Below are positions 1 through 11,939 of a DNA stretch of 64,000 nucleotides, piece by piece; the stretch's first letter is position 1, and every line of letters starts with the position of its first letter. A program made the translations under genes and the position numbers. The notes under the pieces were generated by a model. It saw only the letters and a program-made list of their open reading frames with translations, ran no database searches and was not told the DNA's origin. This stretch comes from Diplosphaera chodatii. Lineage: Eukaryota > Chlorophyta > Trebouxiophyceae > Prasiolales > Stichococcaceae. The stretch is taken from contig JAALGY010000038.1 in NCBI GenBank assembly GCA_032358165.1, forward strand, positions 558,001 to 622,000, in the 5' to 3' direction.

Positions 1-1674
1 GATCTGACCAGGCAGTATATGGTGTGGCGGACATGCGTGCATTGTCCAGGATGGGACATTAACGTGGCCTGCGCTCGGTCCGCTCGTAAAAAGTGCTGGT
101 CGGCAAAAGGCGCGGCTGTGCGTCAGCCCCGGCGTGCCGTGTGGCAGGCGCGGCCGCAGATCTTCGACCTGCAGATCCGGGTGCCGGACGTGCTGTACGA
201 GGAGGTGGTGGAGGTCGACGAGGAGGTCCTGCTGCCGCTGGGCACCGAGCCGGACAGGTGCACGGCCGCCCTACTGACGGCACATGACGAGGGCTCTTCC
301 ATCGATTGCGGTTTCGCTCCAGCTGGAGGGAGGTCGCAGTGTCAGGCGCACCGCACAGCACTGGCCTTGGGAGGGGAGCAATCCGAACCTGGATCCAACC
401 AAGGGTCTGGGTGCATGCAGGCGGTCGGGGCCGCACCCCCAGGAGGATGAGAAGGAGTACGCGCCCGAGGGGGAGCGCCGGGAGTCGGTCACGGGCGAGG
501 TGGTGTGCGTGCGCCGCAAGATCGACCTGGAGACGCTGGTCCATGACCTCAAGGTCAGGGCGGCATGCGTACGCTGGGGTAGACCTAGCAAAGTGCTGCA
601 CCAGAGTTGGTTATGGGCGACACCCTGCATGTGCTCTCTCCATACTTTCTGTTGATTTGGCATGGGATAAATTTGCACGGAATCGCGAAGCTCCTGTACA
701 TGGTGTGGCGTTTCAGTGCCAATTTCAACACATGCAGCACGCTGGCTGCAGGCGGTCCAGGGGAAGGGCATCAAGAGCGTGGCGGTGGTGCTGAAGAACT
801 CGTACCTGTTCCCGGACCACGAACAGGAGGTCGGCGAGCTGGCCAAGGGCCTGGGCTTCACGCAGGTGCCTGTCACCTCCCAGATGCAGGGCTCTAATTC
901 ATGCCAGTACATGGTGTCCCTTCAGCATCGATGCCTGCCGACACGGAGCACATCACCTCTGCTACATCTGAAGCGGTCCCCACGTTCCTGCACGACTGAA
1001 GTGTTTCAACCTCGAGTCCTCTGCCGGCGGTCAGGCTGCACCCCAACTTCCGCCTGCAGGTCAGCCTCTCCAGCACGGTGATGCCGATGGTGAAGATGGT
1101 GCCGCGGGGGTTCACCGCCGCCGCTGACGCCTACCTCACGCCCGGCATCCTGCGGTGTGCTCAGTCACCCAGACATCCTTGTACTATGACAGACGATATG
1201 ATGCTGCTATTCTGTGAGCCCAACAGCTATAAGTGCCTGGCAAAGGGTGGTGCCAACGTCCTGCCCGGCTGCTCCTGTGCACAGCTCATCGCGAAAACAA
1301 CGATAGTCATGGGAGTTGCCTGATGCTTCCTGCAGGTACATCCATACCTTCCAGTCGGGCTTCGACGAGGGGCTGTCGGACGTGAACCTGCAGTTCATGC
1401 AGTCAGACGGCGGCCTCACGCCCGTCGACCTGTTCTCCGGCCACAAGGCCATCCTGTCAGGGCCCGCTGGCGGGTGCGTCCTGTTTCCAAGGCTACCCTG
1501 AGAATGCGATCACTGCCACCGCGCTCGCAGTTCAAGTACTGAACTATGTGTAGACATCAGTGTGAACAGCAATGGGGACATCTGCAGGGTGACCGGTATG
1601 TGGCATGCTGGCAGGTATGTGGGCTACGCGCTGACGACGGTGTGGGAGGGCAGCGAGGCGGGCGACCAGCAGGT

Positions 1675-1710
<36 letters not shown>

Positions 1711-4700
1711 CTCGCGCTATGCCGGCACCTACGAGCACGTGTTCGAGTCCACCACGGCAGGTGCTCCCAAGACCACATGGCATGCCAGCATGCCACTGCA
1801 CTAGCATGGCAGCATCGTGCATGAGCCCTCTGACGACTGGCCTTTGCAGGTGTCACGATCCAGGCGCCGCAGCTGGACATCAACACGGTTGCTGCGGGCG
1901 GCGGCTCACGACTCTTCTTCCGCCGCGGCCTGTTCCAGGTCATCAATTCACCACCAAGAGACGGATCGGGTCTCCCGTCTGCGCCCTGCCTATGTGGTGT
2001 GCCGAACATGCGCTGAAAACGCTGACCGTGCCTGCATCGCAGGCTGGCCCGGAGTCGGCGGGCGCACACCCTGGGCCGGTGTGCTACCGCAAGGGCGGCC
2101 ACCTGGCCATCACGGACGCCAACTTGGTGCTGGGCCGCATCCTGCCCGAGTACTTCCCCAAGATCTTCGGCCCCAATGAGGACGAGCCGCTGGACGGTGA
2201 TGCCGCCAGGTGCCAGATCAATTGTGCAGCTAAATGTTAGCACAGACCTAACTATCTTGACAATGCACAGGTGGCACATCGGCAGGCATTGCATAGCCGG
2301 CAAGATTCACAGCCACGGCTCAAGGAGGCGGCATGACCAGGCAGAGCAACACCTTTTAAATGGCTCTGACATGTTCCTGCAGGAAAGCGATGGAGGAGGT
2401 GGCGCAGGAAGTCAACCAGCATGCAAAGCAGGCCAAGCAGCCGTCGAAGAGCGTGGACGAGGTTGCGATGGGCTTCATCCGGGTCGCCAACGAGACGATG
2501 TGCCGCCCGATACGTGCGCTCACCCAGATGCGGGTGAGATCCTACCGTCACAAACTGGTCCAGTCTCATGCACGAAGCTGCACAAGAATGCAGCTCAATC
2601 GCCGGCAGCAGCTGCAGCATTGCAACTGCTCTACTGATTGCGAGGCATCCTCCGCCTGTCAATTCAATCCAATTCACATCAGAACCATCTCGAGTGGTGC
2701 GCAATGCACGTGCTTGGAACAGGGGTACGATGTGGCGGCGCACGTGCTGGCGTGCTTTGGGGGCGCGGGCGGGCAGCACGCGTGCGCCATCGCCGCCGCG
2801 CTGGGCATGCGCACCATCTTTGTGCACCGCTACTCCGGCATCCTGTCCGCAGTTGGTGGGTGCTACGCCCGAGTCTGTGCTTGCGAGGGCAGGTGTCTGC
2901 ACTGACGACATAGCACGATGTTGTGCTGCTGGTAGTCTCTTGCATGGGGTGATGTTGGCTGAGGGGGCTGGCAGATGCCGAACCGTGGCCACGACCGTGG
3001 AGCTTATTTTTGCCACAGTACATACAGGCATGCTGACAGCTTAGTGGTTGTTGCCGATATCAGGTATTGGCCTGGCGGATGTGGTGGCAGAGAAGCAGGA
3101 GCCGGCCGCCGTGCCGCTGGACAGCAAGAGCGCAGAGCAGCTCTCAAAGCGCCTGACAGCTCTGGAGGAACAGGCGACCAAGACGCTCCAGGACCAGGTG
3201 CATCCTGCATCCAGACGTCTGTACTGCCCTCTGGTGCAACCCCACATCCATGTCGCTCGCATACTGTGTCAGCCTCTGATCATCGCACACTTGAACAGTT
3301 TGTCAGCCCAGCTGTGCATGCAGGGCGCTGAACCCACTACTGTTCACGCATGCAGGGCTTCAAGGAGGATCAAACTGGCGTGGAGCGGTACCTGAACCTG
3401 CGGTACGATGGGACGGACGTCCCCGTGATGACGCCTTTTGCCGCGGACGGCAAGGCAGATCCGGCCAAGGCCTTCGAGGAGCAATACAAGCGGGAGTTTG
3501 GGTTTGTGCTGGAGGTGAGCTGGCCACATTTCGTGCTGGATGCTCCTCCAACATGTCAGATGGCGTTGGTTCATCACGGCATTGCGCATGTGCGGGCGCC
3601 TTGACTTTGAGCAGCAAAATTTTAGGTCAGGTGCGCAGCTCGCTCTAGTATACTGCCATGCCACACTGCGTCCGCAGCACATTCAGCCAGGGTCATGCGC
3701 ATTCGGCTGCCAACTTGAGCTGGTCACCGCTGCAGGACCGCGACATCATTGTGGATGACGTGCGGGTGCGGGCCACGGGGCGGTCTGTGGAGCTGCCCAA
3801 GGCAGGCACACTGGACGACAAACCACGTGCGCGTACAGAGTATAGCATGCTTGTGCTCTGCTGACCAATCAGATCCAGGGAAGCCGAGATTCCTCAAGCT
3901 GTGACGGGATGTAGCTCTTTTGCAGTTGCACCCTCGACACCATATCACTACTTTGGCATGACTGGATCCAGGATCTGATACAACAATTTCGCAACTTTCG
4001 AGCTGTGGTTGTTGCGTCATGCGCAGGGCCCCTGCATACTCCAGTGGCAGAGGTGTCGGCGTTCTTCGAGCATGGCGGCCGACAGAAGACGCCAGCATAC
4101 CTGCTGTCGGATCTGGTGCCGGGACATGTCATCCAGGGGCCTGCGCTGCTGATCGACGACATCTCGACCATCGTGGTATGCAACCGCTCAGGCACTGTTC
4201 CTCCCCACCCCCTCTGCCTTGTTCAATCTCAACTGACGGCATTCAAGATCCCAGAGTGTGTGCCAAAACCGCCGTGCTGCTTGTAGAAGGCGCACAGCTG
4301 GTTCCTTGTACACGTCGTTGGCCACTTGGCTGCAAGAAACGCACCATGAGCCCATGTCTGATCGCCTCAGACCAAGCACGCTACGCACTGGCCGCAGGTG
4401 GAGCCGCAGTGCACCGCGCACATCACGCCCGGCGGCAACGTGCGCATCGAGCTGGAGCGGGAGGCGGTGTCCGGCACCGGCGCCACCACCGAGAGAGACC
4501 CCGTGCAGCTGGCCATCTTCTCCCACAGGTACACGGGCCATTTAACACCAGCACGTGAAGCTGCAGCTGCCCAGCTAGTGGTAGGCACTGCTTATGTCCC
4601 AAACGTTAGATGGGCCTCATGCCTCTGTGAGAGGATGCTCGGTTTGGATTGAGAGACAACGCTGCTGCGTAGGTTCATGGGGCTGGCGGAGGAGATGGGG

Positions 4701-7700
4701 CGCACGCTGCAGCGCACCAGCATCAGCGTCAACATCAAGGAGCGGCTGGACTTCTCCTGCGCGCTGTTTTCCCCGGACGGCGGCCTGGTGGCCAATGCGC
4801 CCCACATCCCCGTGCACCTGGGCGCCATGTCCTCCGCGATCCAGGCCCAGGTGCGGTCATGGCTGGAGTCTTCTTGTGAGAGTGGGACCCGACCCATCCC
4901 GTCACTCTGGCACTCCCACATCCCTGCAAGCTTGATCCCCTGCAGATGAGCTGCATGCACCTGTCGCTGGCGCGAGCAATATGCAGCAGCCTTGAATGCC
5001 AGCTGGCCTTGGCGATGCGGCCTTTGCACCGCTTGTCTAGTCGAGCGTGGCCTTCGCTGCTGCATAGTGTTTGTTGATTGCTGCTGCTGGTGTGTATGCC
5101 ACTGCCTGCTGCTGATGCCTGCTGGATCACATCATACACCTGCACCTCGCCTTGACAGCAGGCAGTGTTGCAGAGAAGGGGAGATCATGCCCTGCGGTGA
5201 AGCGCCCATTGGCGTGGCCTTGCACATGGTTCTGTGGTAGCAATCGATGATGCGGGGTGCAGGCAGGCATGGGGACAACTCAACAGGCCGGGTGCTGATA
5301 CAAGTCATTATGCGCCTTGCAGCTGAAGTACTGGCAGGAGGGGCCCGGCAAGGAGGACGGCATCCAGGAGGGCGATGTGCTGGTGACCAACCACCCGCAG
5401 CTGGCGGGCGGCTCCCACCTGCCCGACATCACCGTCATCACCCCCGTCTTCCGGGAGGGCAGCATCGTCTTCTACGTGGCGTCCAGAGGTGACTCTAGAA
5501 GACTGTCTCTCAGCCAACCAAATGCCTCAACCTCCCTGGGACATGCGCTGGTGTGGTGTGCATGTAGTAGAGCGACACGACGGGAATCATGCCTGTGCTG
5601 CCTGACGGACCACAGTAGCACACTTTACAGTGCACCAACACAACGACGGGCCATGGCAATTTTCCCACGCCAAACATCACAATTGTTGTTTGCATCGAGC
5701 CAAGCGCTCTCCACGATATCAGCTGTCGCCTGCAGGCTGAAATTGTCGCTGTCGGCAGTGATCACTCCCGCACAGTCGTCTCACTGTCCGGTGTTTGAGA
5801 GCCATGTTGGTATCATCGGCAGGCCACCACGCGGATGTGGGCGGCATCACGCCCGGCAGCATGCCGCCCAACAGCCGCACCCTTGTGGAGGAGGGCGCCG
5901 CCATCGTGTCCTTCAAGCTGGTCCGCGGCGGCACCTTCCAGGTAGTTATCCTGCTCACAGCTCTGATAGCTCTTGTCGCAATGTTTGCCGGTGGTGAACG
6001 AGGTCGCCATTGGGAGCGAAATGGGTGCTTTAGGTGGCAGGTGTAACAACAGATGTCAACACTAACAGCAGCAGCATCGGCAGCAGCAGCAGCAGCAGCA
6101 GCACCAGATTTCCTCTGCTAGACAATGAAGCAGCCATTTTTCAAGGGATTGTCGCTTGCAATGCTGCAGGAGGAGGGCATCACGGAGCTGCTGCAGGCGC
6201 CGGGGAAGCTGGCGGGCGAGATCGCCGGCATGAGCGGCACCCGCAACCTGGGCGACAACCTGTCCGACCTGCGCGCCCAGGTGCGCCCCGGCGGGACGCC
6301 GCACCGCTATAAGATGTCAGGCCGTTCAGCGTGACAGCACACCCATTGCGGCATGGCATCCCATGTGCAAGGCCTCGACTCGGGGCGTCGAGGGCAGCTG
6401 GTCGGCTCGAGGTCTGTCGGCAATGCCGACAGAACAGGCGTTGATGTCAGGCCGCGCGCAACGAGCTGCCCTCAATGGCTTGATTGCTTGCACTTGCCAC
6501 CTTGCAAAAAATCCTGGGCCAGTGCGGGGCATCAGTGGTTGCACGGCTAGGTGATTTGGCAATCTCGTCGGCTGGTCGCCGCAGGTGGCGGCCAACAACC
6601 GGGGCATCCAGCTGGTGGGCGCGCTCATCAAGGAGTACGGCCTGGAGGTGGTGCACGCCTACATGGCCTTCATCCAGGTGAGTGCACAAATCTAAACAAC
6701 TCGACCCTTCTGCGGCGTTGTGCAAGTGTTTTAATTAGGAAGCATGGACTATCGGAATGGCTGGGAGGTCATGCTGCACTCCTGAGGCAGGCTGCAGCTG
6801 TGGATAGTCTGCGCATGACTGTGCGCTGCATGGCAACCAATGCCTCTCAGCCGAGAGCAGCATCATATCTTGACTGCACAGGAGAATGCAGAGCAGGCCG
6901 TACGGGAGATGCTGCAGCAGTTCTCGCATGACCGCGGCTTGCCAGAGGTGGGAGTGGTGCCGATGGTCTAATGCGTGCATCAGCAATGATGGGAGCAGAA
7001 ACTCATGGAGAGGGCAGCCTCTACTCTTGTGCATGTTTGTGCCAACCTCGTCACCTTCAACCGACAGCTGTCAGGGCCACACATGCAGGTGGGCACCGTC
7101 TCGGCGGAGGACACCATGGACGACGGCTCGCCCATCAAGCTGGCCGTTACCATCGACCGCAGCGACGGCAGCGCAGTCTTCGACTTCGAGGGTATGATTT
7201 GCCTGCGCTGCGTTGCTGATGTTGAGTGCATGGCGTTGCGTGTTCACAAGTACTGAAGAGGTGGACCCTGGCAACCGGTGCCTGCTCAGAACGATGCTGA
7301 CAAACTTCAGTTGTGAAGAGAGGCACCGCACCCATGCACTTGAGTTATGTACCTTTGCCGCATTTGCAAAGGCACTCGTTGAGCATGTTGCCGCACACAC
7401 AGGCACTGGCCCGGAGGTGTTTGCCAACACCAATGCGCCACCAGCGGTAACGAGCTCAGCTGTGATCTACTCGCTGCGATGCATGGTGCCTGCAGACATC
7501 CCGCTCAACCAGGTGCAAGACAGCTTCACTGATTTGTGCATCATGCTGGCTGCCAATCAGGGTTGCCGTCTTGGTCACCATTCAGCTCGTCATGCCCTTG
7601 TTGACTTGACCAGAAAGATGCAGCTCGTTTCAAGACATCACCGTGTTGTGTCCAACCCTCGGCAAATGATCCACTGTCACAGGGCTGCCTGCGGCCAGTG

Positions 7701-8096
7701 GAGATCAAGATCCCGGAGAACAGCATCCTGTGGCCCAGCCCCGAGGCGGCCGTGGTCGGCGGGAACGTACTCACCAGCCAGCGGGTGACAGACGTCATCC
7801 TGAAGTGCTTCGAGGCAGCAGCAGCGTCCCAGGTGAGCAGCCATGGCAACCAGCAACAGCAGGGCCACCATTGCATCAAGAAACCCTTTGCTGTGCAACA
7901 GGTATGTGAAAGCTCCCCCAGCTATACAGCTCATGCAGGGGCAGGCTATCAATCTGATGTCCAGTTGCAGATCTGTAAGGCTGCGCGGTTGCAGGGGTGC
8001 ACAAACAACCTGACCTTTGGGGACCCCAACCTGGGGTACTACGAGACGATTGGCGGCGGGGCGGGCGCGGGCCCCGGGTGGCACGGCCGCTCGGGG

Positions 8097-8137
<41 letters not shown>

Positions 8138-9533
8138 GATCCTGGAGCGGCGGTACCCGGTGGGCACCTGTGCAAGCGACAAGACTGCTGGACTGCAGTG
8201 TTCTGTAGAGATGCGCCACCGGCCTTGATGGCCTCAAAAAGGCACTGCCTACGTTTACACGGAAGTGCTGCCAGCCGAGAACATGCGCTGTCATGGCATG
8301 TGCCTGTCAAGGCAAACCTCGGTTGGACCTGCTATTGGCCTGTAGCGTGCACCGCCTGCCTGCAAACGAAGCATGCTGCCTGAAGCAACACCCGACTACT
8401 TCACAATGTGCATCACACACAGGTGGCGCTGCGGCAATTCAAGCTTCGCACAGGATCAGGCGGCACCGGCAGGTGGCATGGTGGCGAGGGCGTCATCCGA
8501 GAGGTGTGCTCTGTGCCTTCAGGATGATAACCAATGCATCAACATGCACTCGCCAAAGCTGCTACAACCAGCATGTAGCAGCTTTCTCCTCATCCACACT
8601 GAGATGGGGCGCCGGCGACATGGGCCCATGGAAGCTCAATTCCACCTTGCCGTATGTGCATGAGCCCGGATTGTGCGCCTTTCAACTTGCTGCCTGCCCT
8701 TCTGAAACGACAACACCAACCGCCATCCTGCAGCTGGAGTTCCTGCGGCCCATCACAGCCAGCATGCTGTCGGAGCGGCGGTCCAAGCAGCCGTTCGGGC
8801 TGCGGGGCGGCGGCCCTGGGGCGGCCGGCATGAACCTCATCGTGCGGCGCAGCGGCCGCCGCGTCAACATGGGCGGCAAAGCCACCGCCCTACTGCAGGT
8901 AGATAGGCTACTGCTTTTGGGCAACAGCCTGCAGGTCGTTTGGATGTCACTTCAGCTGCACTCATGGTGCGCATGTGAAGGCGCTCCAATGTCGGCTAAG
9001 TGTGCACGACAGGAAGTAGGCAAGCAGGCGGCAGGTGCAGTCACTGTCACATGACCAGCGTGGCTGTTGTGGCCCAGGGCGGCGATCGGCTGCTGGTCAT
9101 GACACCGGGGGGCGGCGGCTTCGGCGACCCCGATGAGGCGGCAGACGAGGACATGGAGGATGCAGGTGCAGATTTGAGTGTTTTGAGGTTCTGAATACAG
9201 GTGGTTGCCTGACCCACTAGTCGTGCAGACGTCATACGTGACAGTGATCATACACATCTCGCAGAGGAGGCAGCGGCCAATGGACAGGCAGCAGCTGCAG
9301 ATGCGGATACAGCCTCCGGCAAGGGCAAGGGCAAAGGCAGGGGCAAGGGCAGCAAGCGGCAGGGCGCTGCGGGGGCCACGAATGGCCGGGGCGCCAAGGT
9401 GCCCAGGGGAGCGGCAGACAAGGCGGCGGACGGCAACCGGCGGCAGATGCCGCAGCGGAGTGGTCGCCCCCAGCGGCCGCTGCGCGATGGTGGCAGCCTG
9501 TCGACCTTCAAGTCCGCCCAAGAGTCGGCATGA
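1..9533 (+). CDS. OXP1: 5-oxoprolinase (ATP-hydrolysing), N-terminus missing
   Basis: Multi-exon gene for the enzyme that opens 5-oxoproline to glutamate with ATP in the cytosolic gamma-glutamyl (glutathione) cycle. Spliced exons read, in order, through the hydantoinase-A half (SGPAGG near 1457, [10 protein letters not shown] near 1680, [13 protein letters not shown] near 2752) and the hydantoinase-B half ([13 protein letters not shown] near 4747, [12 protein letters not shown] near 5392, [17 protein letters not shown] near 5822, [15 protein letters not shown] near 8095, [10 protein letters not shown] near 9104). The two halves are one polypeptide, as in eukaryotic OXP1/OPLAH. The first visible exon encodes [17 protein letters not shown] (about 160-260), so roughly the first 150-200 residues, including the N-terminal nucleotide-binding motif, lie left of the window. 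A last exon (about 9268-9533) adds an Ala/Lys/Gly/Arg-rich tail unusual for the family. A TGTAA at 9831 is a possible polyadenylation signal. Identity is secure; a few short exons were not resolved. Confidence 0.93.
6066..6104 (+). repeat. CAG triplet tract in an OXP1 intron
   Basis: An almost pure CAG repeat (interrupted once by ATCGG) lies between two OXP1 exons, upstream of the exon encoding [17 protein letters not shown]. It is intronic in the model used here because the flanking sequence breaks the OXP1 frame. Confidence 0.8.
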
Positions 9534-9928
9534 AACCCCGCAAAGCATCGGTTTTGATTGGAAGACAGCATCGTTTGCCAGTGACTGTGCATGCAAAACT
9601 GGCCAGTCGGTCACCTCACGGACCAGCGGTGGGGTAGGAGGCAGGCACATTGACACCTTCAAACCCAGTCGCTATAGGCCTTGCCTTGCTTCTTGATGAC
9701 CTGTGCAAGGGTACATATTGATGATGTGGATCTCCGAGATGGCAGCCGACACACGAGGCACACTTTCCATCAAGTCTTGATTCATGTTCTTGGTCTGGTG
9801 ACAAGACCCCGCATGCGGCATGCTATTCTCTGTAAGTGGAGTTGCAGAGTAAACGTCTGCTATGCATTGTCAGTTCCTGTTCCAGTTCCGCAGCTCGCTC
9901 ATTCTGGTACACGTGAGCATCAGCCACC
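9534..9928. other. Intergenic: OXP1 3' end to next gene
   Basis: Holds the presumed OXP1 3' untranslated region, with TGTAA at 9831-9835, and the upstream region of the next plus-strand gene. I see no coding exon, RNA gene or repeat here. Confidence 0.4.
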
Positions 9929-11719
9929 ATGCTGCAGGCAGCGACCTCGTCTTTGATGGCAATACACACCTATCTAGAAGTTTCTGACATCATATCGTCG
10001 AGCATGGTCACCAGTGTGGCAACTGCGGCAAACGACCTGTCTGTCAAGATCAGGGCGGCGGCGGTGACCGGACTGCTGGACGCGCAGCAGCAGATCATCG
10101 ACCTGGCCTTCGCAGGACAGCAGCCACATCAACGACTGCGCGGTGAGCAGGACTCAGCTGCAACTGGACAGTCTGCACAAGGGTCAGCAGAGGAGCTGGA
10201 GCCGGATGCCGCCAGAAGCAGCGCCAGCTTGGCCGGCTTGCAATCCGTGAACCCTGAGACGATGTCGATCTTGAGCAGCACAGACGGCAGCACACAGGCA
10301 AGCCTGCCCCGATGAAAGGCATCGTGCAAGCTGAGTCAACGTGCACAAGCTGGAACTTGTGCTTTTCTGGCATTTAGCGATAGGTGCGTCCACATGGCAC
10401 TGCTCTGGCAAATAAAGCCACTCTACTTTCAGGTGCACAATGCCATCAAGCCCTCAACAGCATGGTTGCGTGGACAGGTGCTGCTGGTGGGCACCCGCGC
10501 CGGGTCCGCAGCGAGTCTGGCAGAGGTGCGCAGCGTCATCGCCCGCACAGGCAGAGGGTCCAACGTCTTCCTGCAGCTCAGGCCGCCGCCGTTGCGGGCG
10601 CGCACGGCTGCGGAGGCCGGCGCCGATCATGCACAGAAGGTGCCCAGAGAAGAGGGTTCATATCGCTGCGTGACCTGTAACACTAAGGCTGCTTGGCATG
10701 GTGCCCACGTCTGTGGCATAGGTTGTTAATCACGCTTTGGTCGTCAATTGTGGCAGCAGAGCCCACCGAGCATGCACGCGTCGTCAAGTGCAGGTGGCCC
10801 TGCGGCAGCAGGTCATCTCAGCAGCCCGGGCATTGTCAGCAGCATGCAGTCAGCGGGCCGCCGCCCTGCTGCAAGTTGTCTCCGGAGGCAGCTGGGAGCA
10901 ACACCTGGCGCCCGTTGCCACTGAGGCTGCGGCTGCCGGCATGCCTGTGTTGTATGATCTGCCAGCTGCCGACCCGCCTGAGACAGCCATGGCAGCCTGC
11001 TGCTGCTTACGGGTACGGCCAATATTACTGCGCAGCATAGTGCACCGCACATTTCCAAGCTTTTAGCATGAATAGCACGTCCAGCACAATGATGGCACTG
11101 GCTGCTCCACCTGGACAGCATGTGCCCTGCAGGAGCTCAGGGCTATGCTGACAACCCTGCCAGCAGAGCTGCCAGCCGCGCCTGACACTGCGCTGTTCAG
11201 CTGCAGCAGGTGCAATGCGCTCGGTGCAGCTCGAGCAATCATCATGTGATCTGCAATTATGTATGCATGCACGTTGTGAATGCTGCAATGGTACAGCAGC
11301 ATGCGCTGTGCCACGCTGCTGAAAAGCTGAGCGACTGAGGGTCTGATGCACAGGCCTGAGCCTGTTCTGATGCGGGCGGCATCTGCTGCTTTCGTGCAGT
11401 GGGCCAGGTCTGCCAGCCCTGCTGCTGCCGCTGCGTGCATTGACCGCGTTGATCAGGTGAGGCCTTTGGGCGATGCTGCCCTTCAGTGGCATAGGACACC
11501 ACGACAACATGGAATACATCAGCACCGTACATGTTGACAGTACAGCAGGATTTACACGGTGGCTGCTGACATGCTGCCGTCTGTCAACTGCAGCACCTGG
11601 CACATCAGCTATTGCAGCTGAAGGGACACACAGTGGCAGTTGTCGACCATGTGCACATGGCGGGGATTGAGGAGGCGTGGCGCCATGCACATGGCAACAG
11701 CAATGTGCAGTACGGCTGA
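9929..11719 (+). CDS. Hypothetical protein, multi-exon
   Basis: I do not recognise this gene. The chosen start is the ATG at 9929 (context CACCATGC). Likely exons encode MVTSVATAANDLSVKIRAAA (about 9929-10297), then VHNAIKPSTAWLRG with VLLVGTRAGSAASLAEV (about 10432-10639), VALRQQVISAARALSAACSQ (about 10795-11020), ELRAMLTTLPAELPAAPD (about 11133-11205), MRAASAAFVQWARSA (about 11354-11457), and a final exon with LQLKGHTVAVVDHVHMAGI ending in NSNVQYG and a TGA at 11717. The protein would be Ala-rich, soluble and helical, with no signal peptide or membrane segment in what I can read. The first donor appears to be GC rather than GT (CAG then GCAAGC near 10297). It converges on the ZMYND10 homologue, about 220 bases away. 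Exon boundaries and even the unity of the gene are uncertain. Confidence 0.45.
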
Positions 11720-11939
11720 CATGCCAGCATGCTCTGCACTCGGCTGCCAACCGAGTTACCTTCAGACCACTGTCCTCGTGGATGTGTTGTGAGCAAGATC
11801 GATCTCGTGCAAAGGCATGGAGTCCTGCGTGTTAAAGTGGTAAAGCAGAAACGATGACTTCGATCGCAACAGCTGTTCTCACAGCCGATGCACCTCAACA
11901 GACTGGTGTAGGACACGTGTCATACATGCACTGCCGGCG

